From positions 248,001-312,000 of the forward strand of contig NZ_MAYG01000023.1 of NCBI RefSeq assembly GCF_001684965.1: 64,000 bases of DNA, in the 5' to 3' direction. Shown here piece by piece: positions 1 to 9,100 of this stretch. Source of the DNA: Chryseobacterium arthrosphaerae. Lineage in GTDB: Bacteria > Bacteroidota > Bacteroidia > Flavobacteriales > Weeksellaceae. Both the position numbers and the translations under genes were made by a program. Under the pieces are notes generated by a model that was not told the DNA's origin, did not search any database, and saw nothing but the letters and a program-made list of their open reading frames with translations. Every line of letters begins with the position of its first letter. The first letter of the stretch is position 1.

Positions 1-45
1 TAAATACTGCGACAATCCTGGGATATAGACTGATTTTTGAGAGAT

Positions 46-456
46 TTATCCTGCTTTGCACATGGCATCCCATGTTGTCCAGAAATGGGCATTAATGGCT
101 CCGATAGGAGGATTTGTGCTATCTGCAACAATACCTACCATTGAGGCACAGTTGGAGTTGCAGCCTATTTCATAGTGGCTTCCCTGCTGAGGTGGGATCT
201 GTCTCCAGGTACCCGTTGAGCCACTTAATAATTCCACTTTAATGTTAAAGATTCCCGAAAGACCGGGAGTCTGGATTTGTTTGGTAGGATCTTCACTGGA
301 GATGGTATCGCTCCAGTTTCCCTGTGAAAAGGTTACCTTCCATGTAGAGATCATTCTGGCTGTATCATTCTGAGGAGAAAGATATACCCAGAACTGTGCT
401 CCGTTTCCAAGTTGTACCTGTCCGGATGAATTTACGTTTACATTGGTTGATGTCAT
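46..456 (-). CDS. Hypothetical small beta-rich protein
   Basis: This 136-residue protein was not recognised. It has no signal peptide or membrane segment. It is rich in Ser, Thr, Asn, Gln and Gly and looks like an all-beta fold. Three of its four cysteines cluster in the C-terminal third: two in a GCNSNC motif at about residues 99-104 and one three residues from the end. The ATG at 456 is the natural start because the upstream DNA is intergenic. It is transcribed away from the bacteriocin-like peptide gene on its right, so the two are divergent. Nothing downstream on this strand is visible before the window edge. The function is unknown; codon use looks normal for the window, so I believe it is a real gene. 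Confidence 0.7.
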   Translation of the reverse strand: MTSTNVNVNSSGQVQLGNGAQFWVYLSPQNDTARMISTWKVTFSQGNWSDTISSEDPTKQIQTPGLSGIFNIKVELLSGSTGTWRQIPPQQGSHYEIGCNSNCASMVGIVADSTNPPIGAINAHFWTTWDAMCKAG

Positions 457-483
457 ATGAAGATGTTTTTGTGGTTATTGTAT

Positions 484-517
484 AGCCCAAAGTAACGGAG
501 AACCTGGGCTTTTTTTT
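484..517 (+). terminator. Plus-oriented terminator-like hairpin with no gene before it
   Basis: AGCCCA at 484-489 pairs with TGGGCT at 505-510 and is followed by a T run at 511-517. The orientation suits plus-strand transcription, but no plus-strand gene lies to the left; the only neighbour is the minus-strand gene starting at 456. It could end antisense transcription or be fortuitous. Confidence 0.35.
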
Positions 518-687
518 ATAGTAGAAACCACGGATTATAGATTCAGGTAGAAATACCTATGGCAGGAATAAAAAGTAAAAATGGTTTTAATTAGTAATTT
601 ATACAGTAAAAACATTATTTCATCCTGCTTGTATTCTATATAATGGAAAAGTTTTAGCAATTACATATTCCTATGATGGTGAATAGA

Positions 688-695
688 TATTTTTG
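688..695 (+). promoter_or_regulatory. Putative -7 box for the GG-leader peptide gene
   Basis: TATTTTTG matches the Bacteroidota -7 consensus TAnnTTTG and would start transcription about 28 nt before the ATG at 730. No good -33 TTTG element is seen at the usual distance. Confidence 0.4.
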
Positions 696-729
696 TATAC
701 ATTTATCTCGATAACTTTAAAACACTTGT

Positions 730-918
730 ATGAAAAATTTAAAAAGAATCAGCCGAGAAGACCTAAAAAGTTTGAAAGGAGGTAAGCCGGGTGGATCATA
801 TGGAGATGTGTGTTCATTAGGAGGCAATGATATTTGTGCACAGTATGGTTTAGAATGTGGATTATATTTCGGCCATGACAATGCAATTGGCACTTGGTAT
901 GCGTTACGATGCATATAA
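730..918 (+). CDS. Bacteriocin-like GG-leader peptide
   Basis: This 62-residue peptide opens with a leader of the Chryseobacterium bacteriocin-like family: basic and hydrophilic, with ISREDLKS at residues 7-14 and a double glycine at 17-18. The predicted mature part (residues 19-62) is Gly-rich and has four cysteines at 28, 36, 43 and 61, so up to two disulfides or thioether-type links are possible. In this family the GG site is normally cut by a C39-type peptidase coupled to export; no such enzyme is in the window. A GLPGLI protein follows 79 nt downstream on the same strand. The leader end matches that of the RiPP precursor at 15218-15412. Family membership is judged from the leader; activity is unknown. 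Confidence 0.8.
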   Translation: MKNLKRISREDLKSLKGGKPGGSYGDVCSLGGNDICAQYGLECGLYFGHDNAIGTWYALRCI

Positions 919-997
919 TTTGCTGCTAAAAAATAGAAGTTTCTTCAAATGGGTATATGAAGGAGCTTTTTCTGTATCTTCATTCAAAATAAAAGCT

Positions 998-1816
998 ATG
1001 GCTAAAAAATATACTCTATTTTTTCTTCTTTTGTATATATCTTTTTTTGTCGCACAAAATTTAACAGTCTCTTATGAGCTCAATTTCAAACCTTCAGTTG
1101 TACGAAAGGATTCCGCCAGGTCCAAACTGTATTTTTTGGATATTCTGAATACAGAATCTGTTTTTCGGGAGGCTATGCGCAGGGAATCTGATTCATTGAT
1201 GTATTATGGCAATGGTTTTGGATTGGGGTATCCGGCCAACATAAATGAACAGCTGTATATCAAAAAAGATTTAAATCAACTTTTGGTTTTTAAATATCTG
1301 GTGTCACCGATAAGTCGGGATATATTCTATGTTAAAATAAATGAGCCGTTGAATTGGAAGCTTTCTGAAGAAAACAAAACGATCGGAAATATAAAATGTC
1401 AGAAAGCGGAAGTTGATTATGGCGGGAGAGTCTGGATCGCCTGGTTTGCCAAAGAAATTCCTTTTCAGGAAGGTCCTTATATATTCAATGGACTTCCAGG
1501 GCTTATTGTGGAAATCTATGATGATCATAAAGATTACTTATTCAAATTGATCAAAATAAAAAAAAATAAGCATAAAAATCTTTTTGTAATGAAAGGAGGG
1601 AAAGAAGTCAGTTGGGAAGAACTTGCAAAATTTCAACAGGATTATTACACCGATCCTTATTCTTTTACAAAATCCCAAAGCATTAAGGTCATGACTGATG
1701 ACGGTAATGGAGGTCTTAAAAAAGTCGATCTTAGGGAAACAGCCGTTTCACTCCGGAATAACCTAAAAGAGTATAATAACGTCATAGAGTTAAATAGAAA
1801 AATAGATTATAAGTAA
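998..1816 (+). CDS. GLPGLI family protein
   Basis: This 272-residue secreted protein belongs to the GLPGLI family (TIGR01200-type), named for a motif that is present here exactly at residues 165-170 (in FNGLPGLIVEI). It starts with a basic-hydrophobic signal peptide ending near FFVAQ at about residue 22. The stretch before the motif, with a Cys in IKCQKAEV and an Ala-Trp-Phe in WIAWFAKEI, is the usual conserved core. I chose the ATG at 998 rather than the in-frame one at 857: it gives a clean signal peptide, whereas the longer form would overlap the upstream peptide gene. The family is confined to Bacteroidota and has no established function. It probably shares a transcript with the GG-leader peptide 79 nt upstream. 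Confidence 0.85.
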   Translation: MAKKYTLFFLLLYISFFVAQNLTVSYELNFKPSVVRKDSARSKLYFLDILNTESVFREAMRRESDSLMYYGNGFGLGYPANINEQLYIKKDLNQLLVFKYLVSPISRDIFYVKINEPLNWKLSEENKTIGNIKCQKAEVDYGGRVWIAWFAKEIPFQEGPYIFNGLPGLIVEIYDDHKDYLFKLIKIKKNKHKNLFVMKGGKEVSWEELAKFQQDYYTDPYSFTKSQSIKVMTDDGNGGLKKVDLRETAVSLRNNLKEYNNVIELNRKIDYK

Positions 1817-1826
1817 GTAAAAAAAC

Positions 1827-1853
1827 AAGCCTGTGCTCATTGAGCACAGGCTT
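1827..1853. terminator. Bidirectional terminator, GLPGLI gene / tRNA-Ser
   Basis: A 12-bp stem (1827-1838 with 1842-1853, loop ATT) sits between an A run at 1819-1825 and a T-rich stretch at 1857-1862. It can end the plus-strand GLPGLI transcript and the minus-strand tRNA transcript. Confidence 0.8.
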
Positions 1854-1864
1854 CAGTTTTCTTG

Positions 1865-1951
1865 CAGAAAGGAAGGGATTCGAACCCTCGATACAGTTAC
1901 CCGTATACTACCTTTCCAGGGTAGCTCCTTCAACCACTCGGACACCTTTCT
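1865..1951 (-). tRNA. tRNA-Ser (GGA)
   Basis: On the minus strand the 87-nt sequence has a perfect 7-bp acceptor stem (AGAAAGG with CCTTTCT) and discriminator G at 1865. The D-arm, a CTGGAAA anticodon loop with anticodon GGA (1915-1917), a long class II variable arm and the T-loop GGTTCGAATCC are all present. The length and the extra arm fit tRNA-Ser. CCA is not encoded. Confidence 0.95.
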
Positions 1952-2005
1952 TTTTGAGATTGCAAAAATAATGTATTTTCCCGAATATCCAAATAAATAT
2001 TGAAA

Positions 2006-3022
2006 TTAATCTGTAATTTCTCCGCAAAGACTTCTCGTGAAGTTATCGGCAAAGCTTCCAGGGTAACTCGGATTGTCAATAAGGTGCATTGCTTTGGTGA
2101 TCGCTGTTTCTGCAGTCATATCTCTTCCGCTGATGGCACCGATTCTTGAGAAAATATTACTGTTCTCATACTTTCCGAAAGAGATACCTCCTGATATACA
2201 CTGGCTTACGACTACGATCTCCGTTCCGTTATTTCTGATTTCCTGAAGCGTTTCCTGCGTCTTTTCACTGCTGAAAATAGTTCCCGAACCGAAAACCTGA
2301 AGAATAAGAACCTTCATTTTAGGAATTTCTTTGAAATGGCTCAGATGCATTCCCGGGAAAATTCTCCAGAACAGAATATCTTCCGAAATATGTTCGTCAA
2401 CATGAAATTCTACTTCCGGATCACAACGGAACAGATTATCCTTAAGAATATTCAAATGAACACCGGATTGCCCCAATATCGGATAATTCGGACTTGAATA
2501 CGCATCAAAGTATTCTGCAGAATATTTCAACGTTCTGTTTCCTCTTAATAATTTATACTCAAAGTAAATGGCAACTTCCTGGATTACCGCTTCATCATTT
2601 TCATACAGGCTGGCATAATAAAGGCTGGTCAGAAGATTTTCTTTAGCATCTGTTCTTAAATCTCCGATCGGAAGCTGGGATCCCGTCATGATCACCGGTT
2701 TTCTTAATCCTTTCAGCATGAAACTTAATGCAGAAGCGGTATACGACATAGTATCCGTTCCGTGAAGAATCAGGAATCCGTCGTAGTCTTCGTAATTTTT
2801 CTGAATATAATTCGCAATGATTCTCCATTCCTCAGGCCCCATATCCGAAGAGTCCAGTGGTTTGGCAAAAGGATGAACGAAGACTTCACATTCCATCAGT
2901 TTCATTTCAGGCATCTTTTCAAAGATATTACCAAAATCAAAGGCACGGAGACTTCCGGTTTCATAATCTTTTTCCATCCCGATGGTTCCACCGGTATAGA
3001 TGAGCAGGACTTTTCGCTTCAT
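2006..3022 (-). CDS. ansA: Type I L-asparaginase
   Basis: This 338-residue protein is a cytoplasmic L-asparaginase, which hydrolyses asparagine to aspartate and ammonia. Both catalytic threonine motifs are visible: TGGTIG at residues 10-15 and HGTDTMSYTAS at 87-97. There is no signal peptide, and the length equals that of bacterial type I enzymes. A -7 box lies about 47 bp upstream on the minus strand. The gene stands alone, between tRNA-Ser and the divergent TrmH-type methyltransferase gene. Asparagine synthase (asnB, 33418-35085) is also in the window, but far away. Confidence 0.95.
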   Translation of the reverse strand: MKRKVLLIYTGGTIGMEKDYETGSLRAFDFGNIFEKMPEMKLMECEVFVHPFAKPLDSSDMGPEEWRIIANYIQKNYEDYDGFLILHGTDTMSYTASALSFMLKGLRKPVIMTGSQLPIGDLRTDAKENLLTSLYYASLYENDEAVIQEVAIYFEYKLLRGNRTLKYSAEYFDAYSSPNYPILGQSGVHLNILKDNLFRCDPEVEFHVDEHISEDILFWRIFPGMHLSHFKEIPKMKVLILQVFGSGTIFSSEKTQETLQEIRNNGTEIVVVSQCISGGISFGKYENSNIFSRIGAISGRDMTAETAITKAMHLIDNPSYPGSFADNFTRSLCGEITD

Positions 3023-3068
3023 GTATTATTTTTAATTAAGAATTGGAGCCCAATTAGGGTTCATAGGC

Positions 3069-3099
3069 CAAAATTACGTTAATTTGCAAAGATTTGAAA
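3069..3099 (-). promoter_or_regulatory. Putative ansA promoter
   Basis: On the minus strand TAATTTTG (3069-3076) is an exact -7 match. A TTTC (3096-3099) stands 19 bp upstream where TTTG is expected. The 5' UTR would be about 40 nt. Confidence 0.5.
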
Positions 3100-3182
3100 A
3101 TGAATAAACGCTTATGCTGAAATTTTATGAAAATAAGGTTGTTATAGCAGGCGTGAGATCCGGTTATTGAAAAAAATAAGAA

Positions 3183-3863
3183 ATGCAGACGAAAGACTTA
3201 GCTCAGACTTATGAGTATTTAAAACAGTTTTTAACAGAAGAAAGATTGTCGAAAATTGAACATTTCTCGCAGGAAAGTTCAGATTTTGTGCTTCCGGTTG
3301 TAGAAGATATCTATCAGTTTAGAAATGCAGCGGCTATTGTACGTTCTGTAGAGGCCTGTGGTTTTCATAAAGTAGTGGCCCTGCAGGAAGAATATAGCTT
3401 TGAACCTAATCTCAGGGTAACAAAAGGGGCTGATACCTGGGTAGAGGTTGAAAAACTTCCGCGGAATATGGAATCTTTTCAGAATATTAAAGACAGGGGT
3501 TATAAAATAGTGGTGGTTTCATTGGAAAATAATGCTAAAATGTTACCTGAATATGAAATTACAGAACCTATTGCCCTAGTTTTCGGAACGGAGATGGAAG
3601 GGGTTTCCCAGGAAATTCTTGATTTTGCAGATGAAACACTGGCTATTCCGATGTATGGTTTCACTAGAAGTTTTAATGTTTCCGTTGCTGCTTCAATTTG
3701 TATGTATGAATTGAAACAGAAACTGATAAAATCTGGTATTGATTATAAATTAGATGAAGAAAAGCTATTGAGAATGAAAATCCTCTGGAGCGTCAATTCA
3801 ATAAGAAGCGGTCAGCAGATTTTTGAAAAATATTTGAAAGATCATCATATAGACTGGAAATAA
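3183..3863 (+). CDS. trmH: TrmH/SpoU-family RNA 2'-O-methyltransferase
   Basis: This 226-residue protein is a SPOUT methyltransferase that moves a methyl group from SAM to a ribose 2'-OH in RNA. The three SpoU motifs are present in order: FRNAAAIVRS (46-55), FGTEMEG (134-140) and SFNVSVAAS (163-171). The last two form the trefoil-knot SAM site. The size and the absence of an extra RNA-binding N-terminal domain suit tRNA Gm18 methyltransferase (TrmH), but substrate cannot be fixed from sequence alone; rRNA targeting is possible. It is a single gene, ended by a strong terminator shared with rsmE. Confidence 0.88.
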   Translation: MQTKDLAQTYEYLKQFLTEERLSKIEHFSQESSDFVLPVVEDIYQFRNAAAIVRSVEACGFHKVVALQEEYSFEPNLRVTKGADTWVEVEKLPRNMESFQNIKDRGYKIVVVSLENNAKMLPEYEITEPIALVFGTEMEGVSQEILDFADETLAIPMYGFTRSFNVSVAASICMYELKQKLIKSGIDYKLDEEKLLRMKILWSVNSIRSGQQIFEKYLKDHHIDWK

Positions 3864-3880
3864 TTATCCGGGAAATAACA

Positions 3881-3920
3881 GAAGACGCCGTTTCAAAATC
3901 GATTTTAAAACGGCGTCTTC
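3881..3920. terminator. Bidirectional terminator, trmH / rsmE
   Basis: A near-perfect 40-nt inverted repeat: GAAGACGCCGTTT (3881-3893) pairs with 3908-3920, and the loop region is itself a palindrome (AAAATCGATTTT) separated by one mismatch. A T-rich stretch follows on the plus strand. Confidence 0.8.
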
Positions 3921-3968
3921 TTATTTTATCAATAGTTTAGCATAAAGGACAACAGTCTCTCACGCTGA

Positions 3969-4664
3969 TTATATCATATGGTAATAATTCCAGGCAGCTA
4001 CAAACAAACCTGCGGTTTCAGTTCTTAACCTCTGGCTCCCGAGAGAAACAGCTTTGACCTTATGATCTGCAAGAAATACAATTTCCTTTTCCGAAAAATC
4101 ACCTTCAGGACCAATTAAGAATGTTATCTGTTCCATTGCAGGAATGTCCTTAAGATCTGTTCTTTCAAGATTTTCGTTACAATGGGCCACGAATGTGCGC
4201 TCCGGATCAATATTCTTAAGAAAATCGTTGAGTTTCACCATATCATGGATGACAGGAAAATGAAATCTGAGACTTTGCTTTGAAGCAGCAACAGCCTGTT
4301 TTCTGATCTTATCAATATTGATGTTCTTACGTTCCGTTTTTTCCGTGGCAATGATACTGATCTCCGAGATGCCCATTTCTACTGCTTTTTCCACAAAGAA
4401 TTCAATCCTGTCTATATTCTTGGTGGGGGCAATGGCAATATGCAGTTTCGTGCTGAATCCCGGTAGGTTTTCTCTGATCTCTGTAACTTCAATCCCTGCT
4501 TTTTTACCTTCTATACTGAGTTTTCCGGAAGCAAGGTTTCCCTTTCCATCCGTCACATGAATTTCCTCACCATTTTTCATACGGAGAACCTTTACAATGT
4601 GCTGCTGTTCTTCGTCGTTGATTATTACTCCGTTTCCGTTGATTTCTCCGTAAAAAAGTTTCAT
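3969..4664 (-). CDS. rsmE: 16S rRNA m3U1498 methyltransferase
   Basis: This 231-residue SPOUT enzyme methylates N3 of U1498 in 16S rRNA using SAM. The N-terminal PUA-like part (1-70, with HIVKVLRMKNGE) is followed by the knotted catalytic domain, with LIGPEGDFS (183-191) and SLGSQRLRTETA (207-218), the two signature motifs. Length is normal. It lies 46 bp downstream of the 136-residue hypothetical gene and probably ends a tsaD-led operon, which would make a small translation-linked cluster of tRNA and rRNA modification genes. The terminator at 3881-3920 closes it. Confidence 0.95.
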   Translation of the reverse strand: MKLFYGEINGNGVIINDEEQQHIVKVLRMKNGEEIHVTDGKGNLASGKLSIEGKKAGIEVTEIRENLPGFSTKLHIAIAPTKNIDRIEFFVEKAVEMGISEISIIATEKTERKNINIDKIRKQAVAASKQSLRFHFPVIHDMVKLNDFLKNIDPERTFVAHCNENLERTDLKDIPAMEQITFLIGPEGDFSEKEIVFLADHKVKAVSLGSQRLRTETAGLFVAAWNYYHMI

Positions 4665-4710
4665 ATTTAAATATTTAGAATCTGCCTGAATTGTATGTTA
4701 TAAATGATGA

Positions 4711-5121
4711 TTAAAAGTAAACTTCATTCTCGCTTAAAAACGCCACACCGGTTTTTATTGTAGTATAAATATCACCTTCACAATCTCTGTACGAACAAGC
4801 ATAAATTTCTTCAATCCACTTATTATTCATGAAAATTAAATTCAAATATTCGTTTTTCCTTAAATTGTTTCTGATGGATAAATAATCACCTTCTTTGGGC
4901 TCGTAAGCAAAACTGAATACGTTTTCTGAATTGATTTTCTCAATAATTTCTTCCTTTATATTTTGAATATATCCAATTTCAGAACTTATCATTAGAAAAT
5001 CATCCTCTTCAGATTGTTCTGTTACTTCATTTTTTCCAGTAACGGTTTCTAAAATCCAATAATATTTTGAATTTTTCTTAGAGTGTGTACCTAATATTTT
5101 TTCTTCCAGGAGTATTTTCAT
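4711..5121 (-). CDS. Hypothetical protein coupled to tsaD
   Basis: This 136-residue cytosolic protein was not recognised. It is acidic, with an SEEDDF patch near residues 37-42, and has no signal peptide or membrane helix. The start codon overlaps the tsaD stop codon by 4 nt (ATGA at 5118-5121), so translation is probably coupled to tsaD. The gene is more AT-rich than tsaD and rsmE on either side, which hints at a later insertion into this operon. The function is unknown. Confidence 0.7.
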   Translation of the reverse strand: MKILLEEKILGTHSKKNSKYYWILETVTGKNEVTEQSEEDDFLMISSEIGYIQNIKEEIIEKINSENVFSFAYEPKEGDYLSIRNNLRKNEYLNLIFMNNKWIEEIYACSYRDCEGDIYTTIKTGVAFLSENEVYF

Positions 5122-6134
5122 AAATCGTATTTTGCAGTGGCAGTAGTTCTCAGGTCAGTAAATTCTCCTCTCTCAAACTTCAGTTGTGCTACCATGGCGA
5201 TCATAGCAGCATTATCCGTAGTATATTCAAATTTGGGGATATACATATTCCATCCTAATTTTTCTTTGTTGTCCTCCATCGCTTTTCTTAAAGCTGAATT
5301 GGCAGAAACACCACCGGCAATGGCGACCTCTTTAATATTTAAATCTTTGGCCGCTTTTTCCAGTTTTTTCATCAGAATTTCAATGATGGTTTTCTGTACA
5401 GAAGCACAAAGGTCGTTCAGGTTTTCTTTAATGAAATCCGGATTCTTTCTGACTTCCTTCTGGATGAAATACAATACGGAAGTTTTGATACCGCTGAAAG
5501 AGTAGTCGTAGTTTTCCAGTTTCGGTTTATTGAATTGAAAAGCATCGGGATTTCCTTCTTTTGCCAGCCTGTCGATGATAGGTCCGGCAGGATAGTCAAG
5601 GTCAAAGATTTTTCCGATTTTATCAAAAGCTTCACCTGCGGCATCATCAATGGTTTTCCCGATAATTTCCATATCAAAGTAGTCCTTTACAAGTACAATC
5701 ATCGTATGCCCTCCGCTTACGGTAAGACACAGAAAAGGGAAAGCAGGCGGCACAGGATTTGCATCTTCGATGAAATGGGCCAGAATGTGGGCTTGAAGGT
5801 GATTCACTTCAATCAAAGGGACATTAAGACTCATAGCCAGAGATTTAGCAAATGATGTACCTACAAGAAGTGAACCTAAAAGTCCGGGTCCGCGTGTAAA
5901 TCCTATAGCTGAAATTGCATTTTGTTGTATATTTGCTTTAGAAAAAGATTTTTCAACAACAGGGATGATATTTTGCTGATGGGCTCGTGAAGCCAGTTCA
6001 GGAACCACACCACCATATTCTTTGTGGATGGCCTGGTTTGCGGCAATGTTCGAAAGAATAGAATTTCCCTTGATGATAGCTGCTGAGGTGTCGTCGCAGG
6101 ACGATTCAATACCTAAAATTATAGAGTCGCTCAT
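5118..6134 (-). CDS. tsaD: tRNA N6-threonylcarbamoyladenosine synthase subunit TsaD
   Basis: This 338-residue protein transfers the threonylcarbamoyl group to A37 of ANN-decoding tRNAs, working with TsaB and TsaE. It shows the ASKHA nucleotide-binding start (LGIESSCDDTS, 7-17), the metal-binding pair HLQAH (112-116), SGGHT in the centre, and GGVSAN near the C-terminus. The length is standard. Its ATG is only 4 bp from the ATG of the divergent tamB-like gene, so each promoter must lie in the other gene's coding start. It leads an operon with the 136-residue gene and probably rsmE. Confidence 0.97.
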   Translation of the reverse strand: MSDSIILGIESSCDDTSAAIIKGNSILSNIAANQAIHKEYGGVVPELASRAHQQNIIPVVEKSFSKANIQQNAISAIGFTRGPGLLGSLLVGTSFAKSLAMSLNVPLIEVNHLQAHILAHFIEDANPVPPAFPFLCLTVSGGHTMIVLVKDYFDMEIIGKTIDDAAGEAFDKIGKIFDLDYPAGPIIDRLAKEGNPDAFQFNKPKLENYDYSFSGIKTSVLYFIQKEVRKNPDFIKENLNDLCASVQKTIIEILMKKLEKAAKDLNIKEVAIAGGVSANSALRKAMEDNKEKLGWNMYIPKFEYTTDNAAMIAMVAQLKFERGEFTDLRTTATAKYDL

Positions 6135-6138
6135 AATA

Positions 6139-9100
6139 ATGGCAAAGTTAGAGAATAATAACGAGAATGAGAATAAAAAATCAGTAGCTGAAAACCTAGG
6201 GGATCAGGTACAGAAGACTGTTGAAAATGTAGAGGGGAAAGTGCGGGAAACAGTAAAAGAGGCGTCTGAACTGGCCTCAGATGCTATCAATCATCCTATA
6301 GAAACAGCTGAAGAATTCGGAAAGCAGGCGGTAAAGGATGTGACCAGTTATACCTGGTGGGCAAAGCTTCTTCTGATTCTCTTCTGGATCGGGCTTTTTC
6401 TGATAGGAAGTATTATGGTGATCATTAATCTTCCGGTGACCAAGCAATGGGCGGCAGATCAGGCACTGCAGATCGTTAACCAGGATTTTAAAGCAGGATT
6501 TTCCACCGAAAGTGTAGACGTTAATTATTTCGGTGATGTAACGATAAAAGGCTTAAAAGTAAAAGATTATAAAGGCCTTGATTTTATTACAGCCCGTGAA
6601 TTCCGTGCGGACTCAGACTGGATCTCTCTTGCTGTAAATGCTATTTCCGGAAAAAGTAATTCCTTAAGTTTCAATTCTCTCACCCTCGTTAATGCCGATG
6701 TAAAAGTCATTACCTATAAAGGCGACAGTATTGCCAATTTTGTGAGATTTACAGAACTCTTCGACAACGGGAAAAAAAGAGACCCGAATAAACCTCCTTT
6801 TCAGCTGAATTCAAGAATTCAGATCATCGACTCAAAAGTATCTATCGTTAATGAAAACTCCCCCGGAGATCAGGGAAAATGGCTTACTGCAACACAATTT
6901 AATCTTAAAGCTCCGAATGTAAAAGTAAACGGACCGAATGTTTCGGCGCTGATCAATAATATGTCTTTTGTGACAAAGAGATGGGGAAAATCTCACATTG
7001 TAGATACTTTTTCCACAGAATTGTCTCTGACGAAACAGTTTTTATCTTTAAAAGACCTTACTTTAAATACAGATCATACCTTATTACAGGGGGATATTAA
7101 ATTTAACCTTCATGATGGTTCCTGGGCAGATTTTGCAGATAGGGTTCGCTGGGATATGAATATCAACCAGGGAAGCCAGATGAGCGGTTATGACATCAGT
7201 TATTTTGTAACGAACTGGGATAATATCAAGCCGTTCAACCTTGCAGGAAAAATGACCGGGCCTTTAAATAAATTCCATCTTGAAAACTTCCTTATCAGAA
7301 ACCCTGATGTAAATATTGCCACCAAGACCATGAAGGTAGATAATCTGCTGAAAGGACATTTTTCGATTGAAACGAAAGACCTTTCTACGGACTTTACCTA
7401 TAAGGATCTAAAAGCCATGATGCCTTCTTTCATTTCCAGTAAGATGAAGAATTTTGCAGATGATTTCGGGAAATTGAAATATAACGGGACAGCAAAGGTA
7501 AATCCTGATCAGATCTATGTGGAAAACGGGAATCTGATGACAGGTATAGGGCAGGCAAAGATTTCCAGACTTACATTGACGGGGTACAGCACAGCCATGC
7601 CTAAATATTCAGGATACCTCGATGTAAAAGACCTTAATACTTCTGTGATTACAAAAAATAAAACAGTAGGCTTAATTTCAGGTAAATTTGATCTTAACGG
7701 ACAGAGTTTTGATGTCAATACCATGCGTCTGACTACCAAATCCCAGGTTGCCAGCATTGAAATTATGGATAAGGTGATCAATAACCTTTATCTGGACGGA
7801 TTACTGGATCATAAAAAATATAACGGGCTCATCACTGTAAATGATGAACAGGCAAAAGCTACGATTAAAGGATTGATAGATTTCAGTACTTCTAAAGTGG
7901 CTATGGATGTGAATGCGGACGTCAGTTATCTGAACATGAATTATTTCACCAATAAACCGGGCAATCAGATTGTAAGCGGTCAGGTTGACGGGAAGATGTC
8001 CATGTCATCCATTAACGATCTTACGCTGGATGTGAATGCCAATAATCTTCATTTTGCTACGGCAACTCAGAAATATGATATTCCCAATGCGAAGCTGAGG
8101 ACATTCATTGAAGCCGGAGGACGTGTCATAGATGTTGATGCACCGGGAGCCGCTACCGGGAAAATTTCCGGAAAATATAATCTTGCAGACCTTGCAGGAA
8201 TGGTACAAAATGGTGTAGGCAAAATATTGGTGGGGCCACCGCCGAGAAAATTATATCGCGGACAGAATTTTGCGCTGAACTTCGATGTCCGCCAGGGACT
8301 GGTCAACTATTTCTTACCGGACCTGAAGTTGCCTAACGGAGCTCTTGTAGAAGGAGAATATGACGGGAACTCCAATAACCTGATCCTGAACCTTGATGCC
8401 ACTTCTTTGAAGTATATTATGACGAAGGAAGAGGAAATTACAGATGCGGACAAGGCTTTGGCTGCTTCCAATCCCGAATATAAAATCAATGACCGTAAAA
8501 ACCTGAACAGGGACAGCGCCATGGTAGACAGTGTGAAGGTAAGGATCAATACGGCGAATCTCGATCAGCAGCTGTATGCAAGAATCAACAGGATTGAGTA
8601 CAACAAAAATATCATCAAGGATTTTGAACTGAAAGGGAATAATGAAAACGGAAATACACTCCATCTTGCGACTGTATTTAAGCATGGGAGCCCTGATGAT
8701 GAGATCAATGAAAAGCTTAAGGAATATGCCATCAATGTAGATCAGTCTACTGATGCTGCAGGAGATTATGTCTTCAGGTTTGAACCCACAGAAGTGAAGT
8801 TCAATGAAGTTACCTGGGCAATAGATACAAGCCCTGAACTCAATCATTCTATTACCTATAGAAGGCAAACCGGCGATTTTGATATCAGGAACCTGAGGGT
8901 TTATTCTGATAAAAGTGCCCTATTTATCAAAGAAGCACAGTTTAAATCAGCCAAAGATTTTTATGTAGATGCTGATATCAATGATTTTTCAATAGAAAAA
9001 CTTCTGGAAATGCAATCCGGAGGTAACAGCATGGATATAAAAGGACTTGCCAACGGAACTGTAAAGATCAAAATGGATAAAAGCACTTTACAGCCACTGG

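Noticed and set aside
717..914. Open frame antisense to the GG-leader peptide
   Set aside because: It is the mirror of a better supported gene and has no protein-like features.
857..997. Long N-terminal extension of the GLPGLI protein from ATG 857
   Set aside because: It overlaps the GG-leader peptide gene and hides the signal peptide; ATG 998 starts a normal signal sequence.
6022..6138. N-terminal extension of the TamB-like protein into tsaD
   Set aside because: The extra residues are an antisense reading of the well-conserved tsaD start.
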